64,000 nt of DNA, taken from contig JARWKL010000007.1 in assembly GCA_029961685.1 (NCBI GenBank), positions 10,687,406-10,751,405 on the forward strand, in the 5' to 3' direction. Below the pieces are notes generated by a model that was given only the letters and a program-made list of their open reading frames with translations, was not told the origin of the DNA and did no database searches. The DNA is from Aristolochia californica (lineage: Eukaryota; Streptophyta; Magnoliopsida; Piperales; Aristolochiaceae). Shown here piece by piece: positions 21,601 to 35,099 of this stretch. Position 1 is the first letter of the stretch, and every line of letters begins with the position of its first letter. The position numbers and the translations under genes are program-made.

Positions 21601-24383
21601 GCACAAATGTAGATAGAGATAATTCCAAAAAGTGTCTGTAACTTTAAGGCATTGTAAACTCTTTCTAGTTTTGATATATCAACTTTCTTTGTTGTCGGGA
21701 AAGAAAGGGGGAGGCTGGGGAATTCTTAGATGAGTGTTGAAACCCAATCTATAAGTAATTTCTTACAAAAATATAGGCCGTTACGAGTGATTGATCGATA
21801 AATCACTTTACAATCCTCTATGATTGTTAGGTCAGCTTTTTAGTAAATGGGAAAAATAATGGTTTGTTTGGCTCGGGTAAATATCCCACCACACCCAAAC
21901 TTGAGAATTTAATTTGGTTTGGATCCATAGGTCATCTGCATCTTTAAGATATTTCAAGCATGCATCTCCACATTTTAAACATGTGAAGGATCAATCAGAA
22001 ATCTCTTTCTTATAAAAATCCAAGCTATAGGGGTTGAATTAGTGGAATTTCTCAAACTTTGATAAATAAATTTTCTTTGCTGACATTTGTTGTTGTTCTA
22101 AATTTTTTGCATACATAAACTCTAAATTTTTTATTTTGTTGTGATCTGTTTGCCTTTTCGTTTTTGTATTATGAGAGATAATTGGAAAAGTGAAAACTCA
22201 AGTTTTGATTTAAGGAAAAATTATACATCTAACATGGAAATGCACATATGTAGAGAGAGATAATTCCTCAAAGTGTCTATAACTTTTAGGGATTGTAAAC
22301 TCTTTTAGTTTTTATATATCAGGTTTTGCAATTGTTGGGAAAAAAAGGGGAGGCGGGGGAATTTTTAGCTGAGTGTTGACCCCCAATCCATTAGTCATTT
22401 CTTACAAAAATATAGCACGATATGCATGATTGACCGATAAATCACTTTACAATCATCTATGATTGTTAGGTCAGCTTTTTTGTAAATGGGCAAAATAATG
22501 GCTTGTTTGGCTCGGGTAAATATCCCACCGCACCCAAACTTGAGAATTTACTGAGGTTTGGATCCATAAGTCATCTGTATCTTTGACATGTTTCAAGCAT
22601 GCATATCCACTTTTAAAATATGTGCAAGAACAATTAGAAATCTCTTTCTTATAAAATTCCAAGCCATTAGGGTTGAACTAGTGGAATTTCCCAAAATTGG
22701 ATATCAAAAATTTTGTGTTCATTTGAGGTGTGTGATTATATTTTCTTTGCTTACATTTGTTGTGGTTCCAATTTTTTTGCATAGCTAAACTCTAAAATTT
22801 TCATTTTGTTGTGATTTGTTTGCCTTATCTTTTTGTTTACGAGTGATAACGGGAAATGTGAAAACTCAAGTTTTGATTTAAGGAAAAAGTTTACACATAA
22901 AATGGAAATGCACAAATATGGAGAGAGATAATTCAAAAAATTGTCTGTAACTTTTATGAATTGTAAACTCTTTCAAGTTTTTATATATAGGGTTTTGCAA
23001 TCACCGGGGAAAAAAAGGGGGAGGCGGGGGAATTTTTAGCTGAGTGTTGACTTCCAATCCATAGTCATTTCTTAAAAAATATAGCCTGTTACGTATGATT
23101 GACCGATAAATTACTTTAAAATTATCTATGATTGTTAGGTCAGCTTTTATTTAAATGGGCAAAATAATGGCTTGTTCGGCTCAGGTAAATATCCCACCGC
23201 ATCGAAACTAGATATTTTAATGAGGTTTGGATCCATAGGTCATCTGCATCTTTAACATGTTTCAAGCATGCATATCCACATTTAAAACATGTGCATGATC
23301 TATTAGAAATCTCTTTCTTTTAAAATTCCAAGCTATCAGGGTTGAACTAGTGGAATTTCCCAAACTAGGATATCAAAACTTTTGTGTTGATTTGTGGTGT
23401 GTGAATAAAATTTCTGTCCTTACATTCGTTGTTGTTCTAATTTTTTTGCATACGTAACCTCTAAAATTTTCATTTTCTCGTGATCTGTTTGCCTTATCGT
23501 TTTTGTTTACGAGAGAAAAAGGGTAAAGTGAAAACTCAAGTTTATAATTAAGGAAAAAGTATACATCTAAAATGAAAATGCACAAATGTAGAGAGAGATA
23601 ATTCCAAAAACTATCTATAACTTTTTGGGATTGTAAACTCTTTCTAGTTTTTATATATCAGGTTTTGCAATCATCAGGAAAAGAAGGGGGATGCAGGGGA
23701 ATTTTTAGCATAGTATTGACTCCTAATCCATAAGTCAATTCTTAGAAAAATATAGCCCGTTCCAAATGATTGATCGATAAATCACTTTAAAATCATCTAT
23801 GATTGTAAGGTCAACTTTTTTGTAAATGGGCAAAATAATGGCTTATTTTGTGAGGATAAATATCCCACCACACCCAAACTTGAGAATTTAATGAGGTTTG
23901 GATCCATTGGTCATCTGCATCTTTAACATGTTTCAAGCATGCATATTCACATTTAAAACATGTGTAGGATCAATTAGAAATCTCTTTCTTATCAAATTCC
24001 AAGCTATCAAGGTTGAACTAGTGAAATTTCCCAAACTTGGATATCAAAACTTTTGTGTTCATTTGTGTTGTGTAAATAAATTATTTTTCTTACATTTGTT
24101 ATTGTTCTAAATTTTTTGAAAACTTAAACTCTAAATTTTTTATTTTGTGGTGATCTGTTTGCCTTTTCTTTTTTGTTTATTAGAGATTAAGGGAAAAGTG
24201 AAAACTCAAGTTTTGATTTAAGGAAAAAGTATACATCAAAAATGGAAATGCACATATGTAGAGAGTGATAATTCCTAAAAGTGTCTATAACTTTTAGTGA
24301 TTGTAAACTCTTTCTAGTTTTTATATATACGTTTTGCAATCGTCGGGAAAAAAGGGGGAGGCAGGGGAATTTTTAGCTGAGTT
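15621..24383 (+). repeat. Satellite array, subfamily B, first block
   Basis: Monomers of about 665-675 bp have landmarks near 15913, 16580, 17253, 17926, 18598, 19265, 19935, 20603, 21278, 21949, 22588, 23258 and 23928. B diagnostics are GTGATCTGTTTGCCTTATC (extra CTGTTTGCC), GATTTAAGG, AAATGGAAATGCACAAATG and an all-A spacer in the G-rich box. About 40 bp is missing near 22057-22070 in one unit. Blocks at about 15.66-17.05 kb and 19.69-21.06 kb share rare variants, as do 17.4-17.7 kb and 24.1-24.35 kb. No gene is visible. Confidence 0.94.
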
Positions 24384-24799
24384 TGTTTTTTGGATCCTCA
24401 CAAACCATGGATCTTGTCACCCTCCTCTCTTCTCTTCCTTCCATTACCTTGTTTGACGTTGAGATGGAATGAGGGGTTGAAGGGAATTGAATTTCGGAAA
24501 GGAGAATTGGGGGAAAAACGAAAGAGAGCTTGAAGGAGCTCTTGACCTGTTTATCTAAATTACGTTAACTAAAGTGAACTCAATTCATAATCTTCATTAC
24601 CCTAGCCGTCCCCTTAAATAGGGTGGAGGACGTCCAAAACCCTAAAGACCTCTTGGGTCAATGGTTCAAACCAATAAATGCTAAACCAACCCAAACCAAA
24701 GACAAAACCAAACCAAGAAACAATTACATGGAAATTGAAAAACACATTCATTAATTCCTACGCCTGTTGGTAACTCGTGATGCTATAGAGTCCATAACA
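24384..24799 (-). mobile_element. Solo LTR of the same retrotransposon family
   Basis: This 416-bp sequence is co-linear with both LTRs of the element at 6259-11481. It has the same start region (TGTTTTTTGGATCCTCAC against TGTTAGGATCCTCA), the same CTTAAATAGGG box, and the same end GATGCTATAGAGTCCATAACA. Satellite flanks both sides and no internal sequence is present. The orientation equals that of the full element. Solo LTRs arise by recombination between the two LTRs of one insertion. The left terminus is altered by a T-run and the expected 5-bp duplication is not clean (right flank GTTGT, left flank about GAGTT or TTTG). Confidence 0.93.
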
Positions 24800-27700
24800 G
24801 TTGTCTCCCATTCCATAAGTAATTTCTCACAAAAATATAGCCCGATACTCATGATTGACCGATAAATGACTTTACAATCATCTATGATTGTTAGGTCAGC
24901 ATTTTTGTAAATGGGAAAAATAATGGCTTGTTTGGCTCAGGTAAATATCCCATCGCACCCAAACTTGAGAATTTAATGATGTTTGGATCCATAGGTCATC
25001 TGCATCTTTACCATGTTTCAAGCATTCATATCCACATTTAAAACATATGCAGGATCAATTAGAAATCTCATTCTTATAAAATTCCAACCTATCAGGGTTG
25101 AACTAGTGGAATTTCCAAAACTTGGATATCAAAACTTTTGTGTTCATTTGTGGTGTGTGAATAAATTTTCTTTGCTTACTTTTTTTGTTGTTCTAATTTT
25201 TTTGCGTACATAAACTCTAAAATTTTCATTTTGTTGTGATCTGTTTGCCTTATCTTTTATTTTACGAGAGATAAAGGGAAAAGGGAAAACTCAAGTTTTG
25301 ATTTAAGGAAAAATTCTACATCTAAAATGGAAATGCACAAATGTAGAGAGAGATAATTCAAAAAAGTGTCTATAACTTTTAGGGATTGTAAACTCTTTCA
25401 TGTTTTTATATATCTGGTTTTGCAATCGTCGGGAAAAAGGTGGGAGGCAGGGGAATTTTAGCTGAGTGTTGACTGCCAATCCATAAGTCATTTCTTACAA
25501 AAATTATAGCATGTTACGCATGATTGACCAATAAATCACTTTACACTGATCTGTGATTGTTAGGTCAGCTTTTTTGTAAATGGGCCAAATAATGGATTGG
25601 TTGGCTCGAGTAAATATTCCACTGCACCCAAACTTGAGAATTTAATGAGGTTTGGATCTATTGGTCATCTGCATCTTTAACATGTCTCTAGCACGCATAT
25701 CCACCTTTAAAACATGTGTAGGATCAATTAGAAATCTCTTTCAGATAAAATTCCAAGCTATCAGGTTGAACTACTGGAATGTCCCAAACTTGGATATCAA
25801 AACTTTTGTGTTCTTTTGTGGTGTGTTTATAATTTTTCTTTGCTTACATTTGTTGTTGTTCTAATTTTTTTGCTTACATAAACTCTAAAATTTTTATTTT
25901 GTTGTGATCTGTTTGCCTTATCTTTTTTGTTTATTAGAGATAAAGGGAAAAGTGAAAACTCAAGTTTTGATTTTAGGAAAAAGTATACATCTAATTTGGA
26001 AATGCACAAATGTAGATAGAGATAATTCCAAAATGTGTCTGTAACTTTTAGGGATTTTAAACTCTTTCTAGTTTGTATATATCAGGTTTTGCAATCGTCA
26101 AGAAAAAACGGGGAGGTGGGGGAATTTTTACCTGAGTGTTTACTCCCAATCCATCAGTCATTTCTTACAAAAATATAGCCCATTATGCATGATTGACTGA
26201 TAAATCACTTTTGTAAATGGGCAAAATAATGTCTTATTTGGCTCAGGTAAATATCCCACCACTCCCAAACTTGAGAATTTAATATGGTTTGGATCCATAG
26301 GTCATCTGCATCTTTAACATGTTTCAAGCATGCATATCCACATTTGAAACATGTGTAGGATCAATTAGAAATCTCTTTCTTATAAAATTCCAATATATTA
26401 GGGTTGAACTTCTGAAATTTCACATACTTGGATATCAAAATTTTTGTGCTCATTTGTGGTGTGTGAAAATAAAATTTTTTTGGCTTACATTTGTTGTTGT
26501 TCTAAATTTTTTGCATACATCAACTCTAAAATAGACATTTTGTTGTGATTTGTTTGCCTTAATGTTTTCGTTTACGAGAGATAAAGGGAAAAGTGAAAAC
26601 ACAAGTTTTGATTTAAGGAAAAAGTTTACATCGAAAATGGAAATGCACAAATTTAGAGAGATAATTCCAAAAAATGTCTTCAACTTTTAGGGATTTTAAA
26701 CTCTTTCTACTTTTTATAAATCAGGTTTTGCAATCGTCAATAAAAAAAGGGGGAGGTGGGGGAATTTTTAGCTGACTGTTGGCTCCCAATCCATAAGTCA
26801 TTTCTTACAAAAATATAGCCCGTTACGCATGATTGACAGATAAATCACTTTAAAATCATCTATGATAGTTAGGTCAACTTTTTTGTAAATGGGCAAAATA
26901 ATGGCTTGTTTGGCTCGGATAAATATCCCACCGCACCCAAACTTGAGAATTTAATGAGGTCAAGATCAATAGGTCATCTGCATCTTTAACATGTTTCAAA
27001 CAAGCATATCCACTTTTAAAACATGTGTAGGATCAATTTGAAATCTCTTTCTTATAAAATTCCGAGCTATCAGGGTTGAACTAGTGGAATTTCTCAAACT
27101 TGGATATCAAAACTTTTGTGTTATTTTGTGGCGTGTGAATAAATTTTCTTTGCTTACATTTGTTGTTGTTCTAAATTTTTTACATACATAAACTCTAAAA
27201 TTTTTATTTTGTTGTGATCTGTTTGCCTTATCTTTTTTGTTTACGAGAGATAAAGGAAAAAGTGAAAACTCAAGTTTTTATTTAAGGAAAAAATATACAT
27301 CTAAAATGGAAATTCACAAATGTAGAGAGATAATTCCAAAAATGTTTGTAACTTTTAGGGATTGTAAACTCTTTCTAGTTTTTATATATTTAGCTTGGCA
27401 ATCGTCTGGAAAAAAGGGGGAGGCATGGGAATTTTTAGTTGAGTGTTGACTCCCAATCCATAAGTCATTTCTTACAAAAATATGACCCGTTACACATGAT
27501 TGACCGATAAATCACTTACAACCATCTATGATTGTTAGGTCAACTTTTATTGTAAAAGGGAAAAATAATGGCATGTTTGGCACGGGTAAATTTCCCCTGC
27601 ATCCAAACTTGAGAATTTAATGAGCTTAGGATCCATAGGTCATCTGCATCTTTAACATGTTTCATGCATGCATATCAACATTTAAAACATGTGTAGGATA

Positions 27701-30700
27701 TATTAGAAATCCCTTTCTTATAAACTTCCAAGCTATCAAGGTTGAACTAGTGGAATTTCCCAAACTTGGATATCAAAACTTTTGTGTTCATTTGTGGTGT
27801 GTGAATAAATTTTCTTTGCATACATTTGTTGCTTTTCTAAATTTTTTGCATACATAAACTCTAAAATTTTCTTTTTGTTCTGATATGTTTGCCTTACCTT
27901 TTTTGTTTACGAGAGATAAGGGGAAAAGTGAAAACTCAAGTTTCGATTTATGGAAAATGTGTACATCTAAAATGGAAATGGATAAATGAAGAGAGATAAT
28001 TCCAAAATGTGTCTGTAACTTTTAGGGATTGTAAACTTTTCTAGTTTTTATATATCAGGTTTTGCAATCGTCACGAAAAAAAAGGGGTAGGCAGGGGAAT
28101 TTTTAGCTGAGTTGAGCCCCTATCCATAAGTCATTTCTTAAAAATATATAGCCCGTTATGCATGATTGATCGATAAAACACTTTACCTTCATCTAGGACT
28201 GATAGGTCTATTTTTGGTATCTTAGAATAATAATGGCTTGCTTGGCTCAGGAAAATATCCTATCGCACCCAAACTTGAGAATTTAATGAAGTTCGGATCT
28301 ATAGGTCATCTGCATCTTTAACATGTTTCAAGCATGCATATCCACATTTAAAACATAAGTAGGATCAATTAAAATTCTCTTTCTTATAAAATTCCAAGAT
28401 ATCAGGGTTGAACTAGTGGAATTTCCCAAAGTTGGATATATAACTTTTGTGTTCATTTGTGTTGTGTGAATAAATTTTCTTTGCTTACATTTTTTTTTGT
28501 TCTAAATTGTTTGCATTCATAAACTCTAAAATTTTCATTTTGTTGTGATATGTTTGCCTTTTCTTTTTTGTTTACGAGAGATAAAGGGAAAAGTGAAAAC
28601 TCAATTTTTGATTTAAGGAAAAAGTATACATCTAAAATGGAAATGCACAAATGTAGAGAGAGATAATTCCAAAAAGTGTCTGTGACTTTTAGGGATTGTA
28701 AACTCCTTGTTTTATATATCACGTTTTGCTATCATCGGGAAAAAAAGGGGGAGGTGGGGGAATTTTTAGTTGATTGTGTACTCCCAATCCATAGGTCATT
28801 TCAAATGAAAAATATAGCCCATTATGCATGATTGGCCAATAAATCACTCTACAATCATCTATGATTGTTAGGTCAACTTTTTTGTAATTGGGCAAATTAA
28901 TGGCTTGTTTGGCTCAGGTAAATATCCCACCTCACCCAAACTTGAGAATTTAATGAGGTTTGGATCCTTAGGTCATCTGCATCTTTAACATGTTTCAAGT
29001 ATGCATATCCACATTGAAACATGTGTTGGATCAATTAGAAATTGCTTTCTTATAAAATTCCAAAGTATCAGGTTGAACTAGTGGAATTTCCCAAACTTGG
29101 ATATCAACACTTTTGTGTTCATTTGTGGTGTATGAATAAATTTTCCTTGCTTACATTTTTTGTTGTTCTAAATTTTTTACATACATAAACTCCAAAATTT
29201 TCATTTTGTTGTAATTTGTTTGCCTTATCGTTTTTGTTTACGAGAGATAAATGGAAAAGTGAAAATTCAAGTTTTTATTTAAGGAAAAAGTATACATCTA
29301 AAATGGAAATGCACAAATGTAGAGTGAGAAAATTTCAAAAAGTGTCTATAACTTTAAGGGATTGTAAACTCTTTCGAGTTTTTATATATGAGGTTTTGCC
29401 ATCGTCGGGTAAAAAAGGGGAGGTAGGGGAATTTTTTGCTGAGTGTTGACTCCCAATCCATAAGTCATTTCTTACAAAAATATAGCCTGTTACGCATGAT
29501 TGACTGATAAATCACTTTACAATCATCTATGATTGTTAGGACAATTTTTTTTTAAATGGGCAAAATAATGGCTCATTTGACTCAAATAAATATCCCACTG
29601 CACCCAAACTTGAGAATTTAATGAGGTTTAGATCCATAGGACATCTACCTGTTTAACATGTTTCAAGCTTGCATATCCACATTTAAAATATGTGTAAGAT
29701 CAATTAGAAATCTCTTTCTTATAAAATTCCAAGCTATTAGGGTTGAACTAGTGGAATTTCCCAAACTTGGATATCAAAAATTTTGTGTACATTTGTAGTG
29801 TGTGAATAAATTTTCATTGCTTACATTTGTTCTTGTTCTAAATTTTTTGCATGCATAAACTCTAAATTTTTCATTTTGTTGTGATCAGTTTGCCTTATCC
29901 TTTTTGTTTACAAGAGATCAAGGGAAAAGTGAAAACTCAAGTTTGGATTTAAGGAAAACGGAAACATCTAAAATGGAAATGCACAAATATAGAGAGAGAA
30001 AATTGCAAAAAGTGTGTAAATTTTAGGCATTGTAAACTCTTTCTAGTTTTTATATATCAGGTGTTGCAATAGTCGGGAAAAAAGGGTGAGGCGGGGGAAA
30101 TTTTAGCTGAGTATTGACTCCGAATCCATAAGGCCTTTCGTACAATAATATGGCCCGTTACGCATGATTGACTGATAAATCACTTTACATTCATCTATGA
30201 TTGTTAGGTTAGATTTTTTTTAATGGGAAAAATAATAGCTTGTATAGCTTTGGTAAATATCTCAGGGCACCCAAACTTGATAATTTAATGAGGTTTGGAT
30301 CCATAGGTCATCTGCATCTTTAACATGTTTCAAGCATTAATATCTACATTTAAGACATGTGTTGGATGTATTAGAAATCTCTTTCTTATAAACTTCCAAT
30401 CTATTAGGGTTGAACTAGTGGAATTTCCCAAACTTGGATATTAAAACTTTTGTGTTCATTAGTGGTGTGTGAATAAATTTTCTTTGCTTACATATATTGT
30501 TGTTCTAAATTTTTTGCATACATAAACTCTAATATTTTTTTTTTTGTTGTGATCTGTTTGCCTTGTCTTTTTTTTTTTACGAGAGATAAAGGGAAAAGTG
30601 AAAACTCAAGTTTTGATTTAAGGAAAAAGTATACATCTGTAATGAAAATGCACAAATGAAGAGAGAGATAATTCCCAAAAGTGTCTTTCAATTTTAGGGT

Positions 30701-33700
30701 TTCTAAACTCTTTCTAATTTTTATATACCAGGTTTTGTAATCATCAGGAAAAAAAGGGGGAAGCGGGGGAATTTTTTGTTGAGTGTTGACTGCATATCCA
30801 TAAGTCATTTCTTACAAAAATATAGCCCGTTGCGCATGATTGACCGATAAATCACTTTACAATCATCTATGATTGTTAGGTAAACTTTTTTTTAAATGGG
30901 CAAAATAATGGCTTACTTGGCTCGGGTCAATATCCCACCGCACCCACACTTAAGAACTTTATGAGGTTTAGATCTATAGGTCATCTGCATCTTTAACATG
31001 TTTCAATCATGCATATCCTAATTTAAAACATTTGTAGGATCAATTAGAAATCTCTTTCTTATAAAATTCCAAGCTATCAGGGTTAAACTATTGGAATTTC
31101 CCAAACTTGGACATCAAAACTTTTGTGTTCATTTGTGGTGTGTGAATAAATTTTCTTTTCTTACATTTTTTGTTGTTCTAAATTTGTTGCATACATAAAC
31201 TATAAAATTTTCATTTTGTTGTGATTTGTTTGCCTTATCTTTTTTGTTTACGAGGAATAAAGGGAAAAGTGAAAACTCAATTTTTGATTTAAGGAAAAAG
31301 TATACATCTAAAATGGAAATGCAAAAATGTAGAGAAAGATAATTCCAAAAAGTATCTAGAACATTTAGGGATTGTGAACTCATTATAGTTTTTAAATATC
31401 AGGTTTTGCAATCGTCGGGAAAAAAGGAGGAGGCGGGGGAATTTTTAGCTTAGTGTTGACTCCCAATCCATAAGTCATTTCTAACAAAAATATAGCCCAT
31501 TAAGTATGGTTGACCAATAAATCACTTTACAATCACCTATGATTGTAAGGCCATATTTTTTTGTAAATGGAAAAATAATCGCCTGTTTGGCTCGGGTAAA
31601 TATCCCACTGCACCCAAACTAGATAATTTAATGAGGTTTGGATCCATTGGTCATCTGCATCCTTATAATGTTTCAACCAAGCATATCCACATTTAAAACA
31701 TGTGTAGGATCATTTAGAAATCTCTTTCTTATAAAATTCCAAGCTAAGAGGGTTGAACTAGTGGAATTTTTCAAAACTTGGATGACAAAGCTTTTCTGTT
31801 CATTGGTGGTGTGTGAATAAATTTTCTTTGCTATCATTTGTAGTTGTTCTAAATTTTTTCCATACATAAACTCTAAAATTTTGATTTTGTTGTGATATGT
31901 TTGCCTTATCTTTTTTGTTCACTAGAGATAAAGGGAGAAGTGAAAACTCAAGCTTTGATTTAAGGAAAAAGTATACATCTAAAACTGAAATGCACAAATG
32001 CAGAGAGAGATAATTCCAAAAAGTGTTTGTAACTTTTAGGGATTGTAAACTCTTTCTAGTTTTTATATATCAGATTTTGCAATCGTTGGGAAAAAAAAGG
32101 GGTAGGCGGGGGAATTTTTAGCTGAGTGTTGACTCCCTATCCATAAGTCATTTCTGCCCGTTATGCATGATTGATCGACAAAACACTTTACATTCTTCTA
32201 GGATTGTTAGGTCTATTTTTTGTATCTAGGCATAATATTGGCTTGCTTGGCTCAGGTAAATAACCCATCGCACCCAAACTTGAGAATTTAATGAGGTTTG
32301 GATCTATAGGTCATCTGCATCTTTAACATGTTTCAAGCATGCATATCCACATTTAAAACATAAGTAGGATCAATTAGAAATCTCTTTCTTATAAAATTCC
32401 AAGCAATCAGGGTTGAACTCGTGGAATTTCCCAAACTATGATATATAACTTTTGTCTTCATTTCTGATGTGTGAATAAATTTTCTTTGCTTACATTTTTT
32501 GTTGTTCTAAATTGTTTGCCTTATCTTTTTTGTTTACGAGAGATAAAGGGAAAAGTGAGAACTCAAGTTTTGATTTAAGGAAAAAGTATACATCTAAAAT
32601 GGAAATGCACAAATGTAGAGAGAGATAATTCCAAAAAGTGTCTGTAACTTTTAGGGATTGTAAACTCCTAGTTTTTATATATCACATTTTGCTATCATCG
32701 GGAAAAAAAAAGAGGGAGGTGGGGGAATTTTTAGCTGAGAGTGTACTCCCAATCCATAAGTCATTTCTAACGAAAATATAGCCCATTACGCATGATTGAC
32801 CAATAAATCACTTTACAATCATCTATGATTGTTAGGTTAGATTTTTTGTTAAATGGGAAAAATAATAGCTTGTATAGCTTTGGTAAATATCTCAGTGCAC
32901 CCAAACTTGATAATTTAATGAGGTTTGGATCCATAGGTCATCTGCATCTTTAATATGTTTCAAGCATTAATATCTACATTTAAGACATGTGTTGGATGTA
33001 TTAGAATTCTCTTTCTTATAAACTTCCAATCTATTAGGGTTGAACTAGTGGAATTTCCCAAACTTGGATATTAAAACTTTTGTTTTCATTTGTGGTGTGT
33101 GAATAAATTTTCTTTGCTTACATATATTGTTGTTCTAAATTTTTTGCATACATAAACTCTAATATTTTCTTTTTGTTGTGATTTGTTTGCCTTGTCTTTT
33201 TTGTTTACGAGAGATAGAGGGAAAAGTGAAAACTCAAGTTTTGATTTAAGGAAAAAGTATACTTCTGTAATGAAAATGCACAAATGAAGAGACAGATAAT
33301 TCCAAAAAGTGTCTTACACTTTTAGGGATTCTAAACTCTTTCTAGTTTTTATATACCAGGTTTTGTAATCGTCAGGAAAAAAAAGGGGAGGCGGTGGAAT
33401 TTTTTGTTGAGTGTTGACTGCATATCCTTAAGTCATTTCTTACAAAAATATAGCCTGTTACACATGATTGACCGATAAATCACTTTACAATCATCTATGA
33501 TTGTTTGGTAAACTTTTTTGTAAATGGGCGAAATAATGGCTTGCTTGGCTCGGGTAAATATCCCACCGCACCCACACTTAAGAACTTTATGACGTTTGGA
33601 TCTATAGGTCATCTGCATCTTTAACATGTTTCAATCATGCGTATCCTCATTTAAAACATTTGTAGGATCAATTAGAAATCTCTTTCTTATAAAATTTCAA

Positions 33701-35099
33701 GATATCAGGGTTGAAATATTGGAATTTCCCAAACTTGGACATCAAAACTTTTGTGTTCATTTGTGGTGTGTGAATAAATTTTCTTTTCTTACATTTTTTG
33801 TTTTTTTGAATTTTTTGCATAAATAAACTCTAAAATTTTTATTTTTTTGTGATTTGTTTGCCTTATCGTTTTTGTTTACGAGAGATAAAGGGAAAAGTGA
33901 AAACTCAAGTTTTGATTTAAGGAAAAAGTATACATCTAAAAAGGAAATACACAAATGTAGAGAGAGATAATTCCAAAAAGTGTCTATAACTTTTAGGGAT
34001 TGTAAACTCTTTATAGTTTTTATATATCAGGTTTTGCAATCGTCGGGAAAAAAGGAGGAGGCGAGGGAATTTTTAGTTGAGTGTTGACGCCCAATCCATA
34101 AGTCATTTCTAACAGAAATATAGCCCATTACATATGGTTGACCAATAAATCACTTTACAATCATCTATGATTGCAAGGCCATCTTTTTTTGTAAATGGAA
34201 AAATAATCGCTTGTTTGGATTCGTTGGTCATCTACATCCTTATAATGTTTCAACCATGCATATCCACATTTAAAACATGTGTAGGATCAATTAGAAATCT
34301 CTTTCTTATAAAATTCCAAGCTAAGAGGGTTGAACTAGTGGAATTTTTCAAAACCTGGATAAGAAAGCTTTTCTATTCATTGGTGGTGTGTGAATAAATT
34401 TTCTTTGCTATCATTTGTTGTCGTTTTAAATTTTTTTCATACATAAACTCTAAAATTTTCATTTTGTTGTGATCTGTTTGCCTTACCATTTTTGTTTACG
34501 AGAGATAAAGGGAAAAGTGAAAACTCATGTTTTGATTTAAGGAAAAAGTATACATCTAAAATTGAAATGCACAAATGCAGAGAGAGATAATTCCAAAAAG
34601 TGTCTATAACTTTTAGGGGTTGTAAACACTTTCTTGTTTTTATATTTTGCACTCGTCAAGAAATAAAGGGGGACGTTTGGGAATTTTTTGTTGAGTATTG
34701 ACTCAAAATCCATAAGTCATTTCTTAAAAAAAAGTAGCCCATTACGCATGATTGACCGATAAATCACTTTACAATTATCTGTGATTGTGAGGTTAGCTTT
34801 TTGTAAATGGGCAAAATAATGTCTTGTTTGGCTCGGGTAAAAATCCCACGCTCCCAAACTTGAGAATATAATGAGGTTTGGATCCAGAGGTCATCTGCAT
34901 CTATAACATGTTTCAAGCATGGAAATCCACATTTAAAACATGTGTTGGATCAATTAGAAATCTCATTCTTATGAAATTCCAAGCTATCAGGGTTGAACTA
35001 GTGGAATTTCCCAAACTAGGATATAAAAAATTTTGTGTTCATTTGTGGTGTGTGAATAAATTTTCTTTGCTTACTTTTTTTTTCTATGTTTTTTGCCTA
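24800..35099 (+). repeat. Satellite array, subfamily B, second block
   Basis: Regular B monomers have landmarks near 25013, 25682, 26319, 27657, 28323, 28990, 33626 and 34247, among others. Internal deletions include about 40 bp at about 26209 (CACTTTTGTAAATGGG), about 20 bp at 32155 (TCATTTCTGCCCG), about 50 bp at 32512 (CTAAATTGTTTGCCTTATC) and about 60 bp at 34215 (CTTGTTTGGATTCGTTGG). The segment at 32.1-34.4 kb is a mosaic of copies of 28.1-28.85 kb and 30.2-31.9 kb. No gene is visible. Confidence 0.93.
32130..34400 (+). repeat. Mosaic segmental duplication inside the satellite
   Basis: The first part (32130-32810) shares rare variants with 28090-28850: GATAAAACACTTTAC/GACAAAACACTTTAC, CTATTTTTGGTATCT/CTATTTTTTGTATCT, CTTGCTTGGCTCAGG, CACGTTTTGCTATCATC and GTGTACTCCCAATCC. 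The offset is about 4.0 kb, six monomers. From about 32830 to 34400 it instead matches 30205-31900: AATAATAGCTTGTATAGCTT, GCATTAATATCTACATTTAA, CACCCACACTTAAGAACTTT and CCTTATAATGTTTCAACCA. The offset is about 2.63 kb, four monomers. The change of source is near 32.81-32.83 kb. Confidence 0.8.

Noticed and set aside
24384..24799. A MITE or independent DNA transposon
   Set aside because: The sequence is co-linear with the LTRs of the nearby element over its whole length and has no terminal inverted repeats beyond TG/CA.
33757..33954. Recurrent minus-strand frames of the MCISILDVYFFLKSKLEFSLF type
   Set aside because: These are the opposite strand of another monomer segment (AAGTATACATCTAAAATGG region). 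The frame is interrupted in many copies, and the hydrophobic look comes from A+T-rich sequence.
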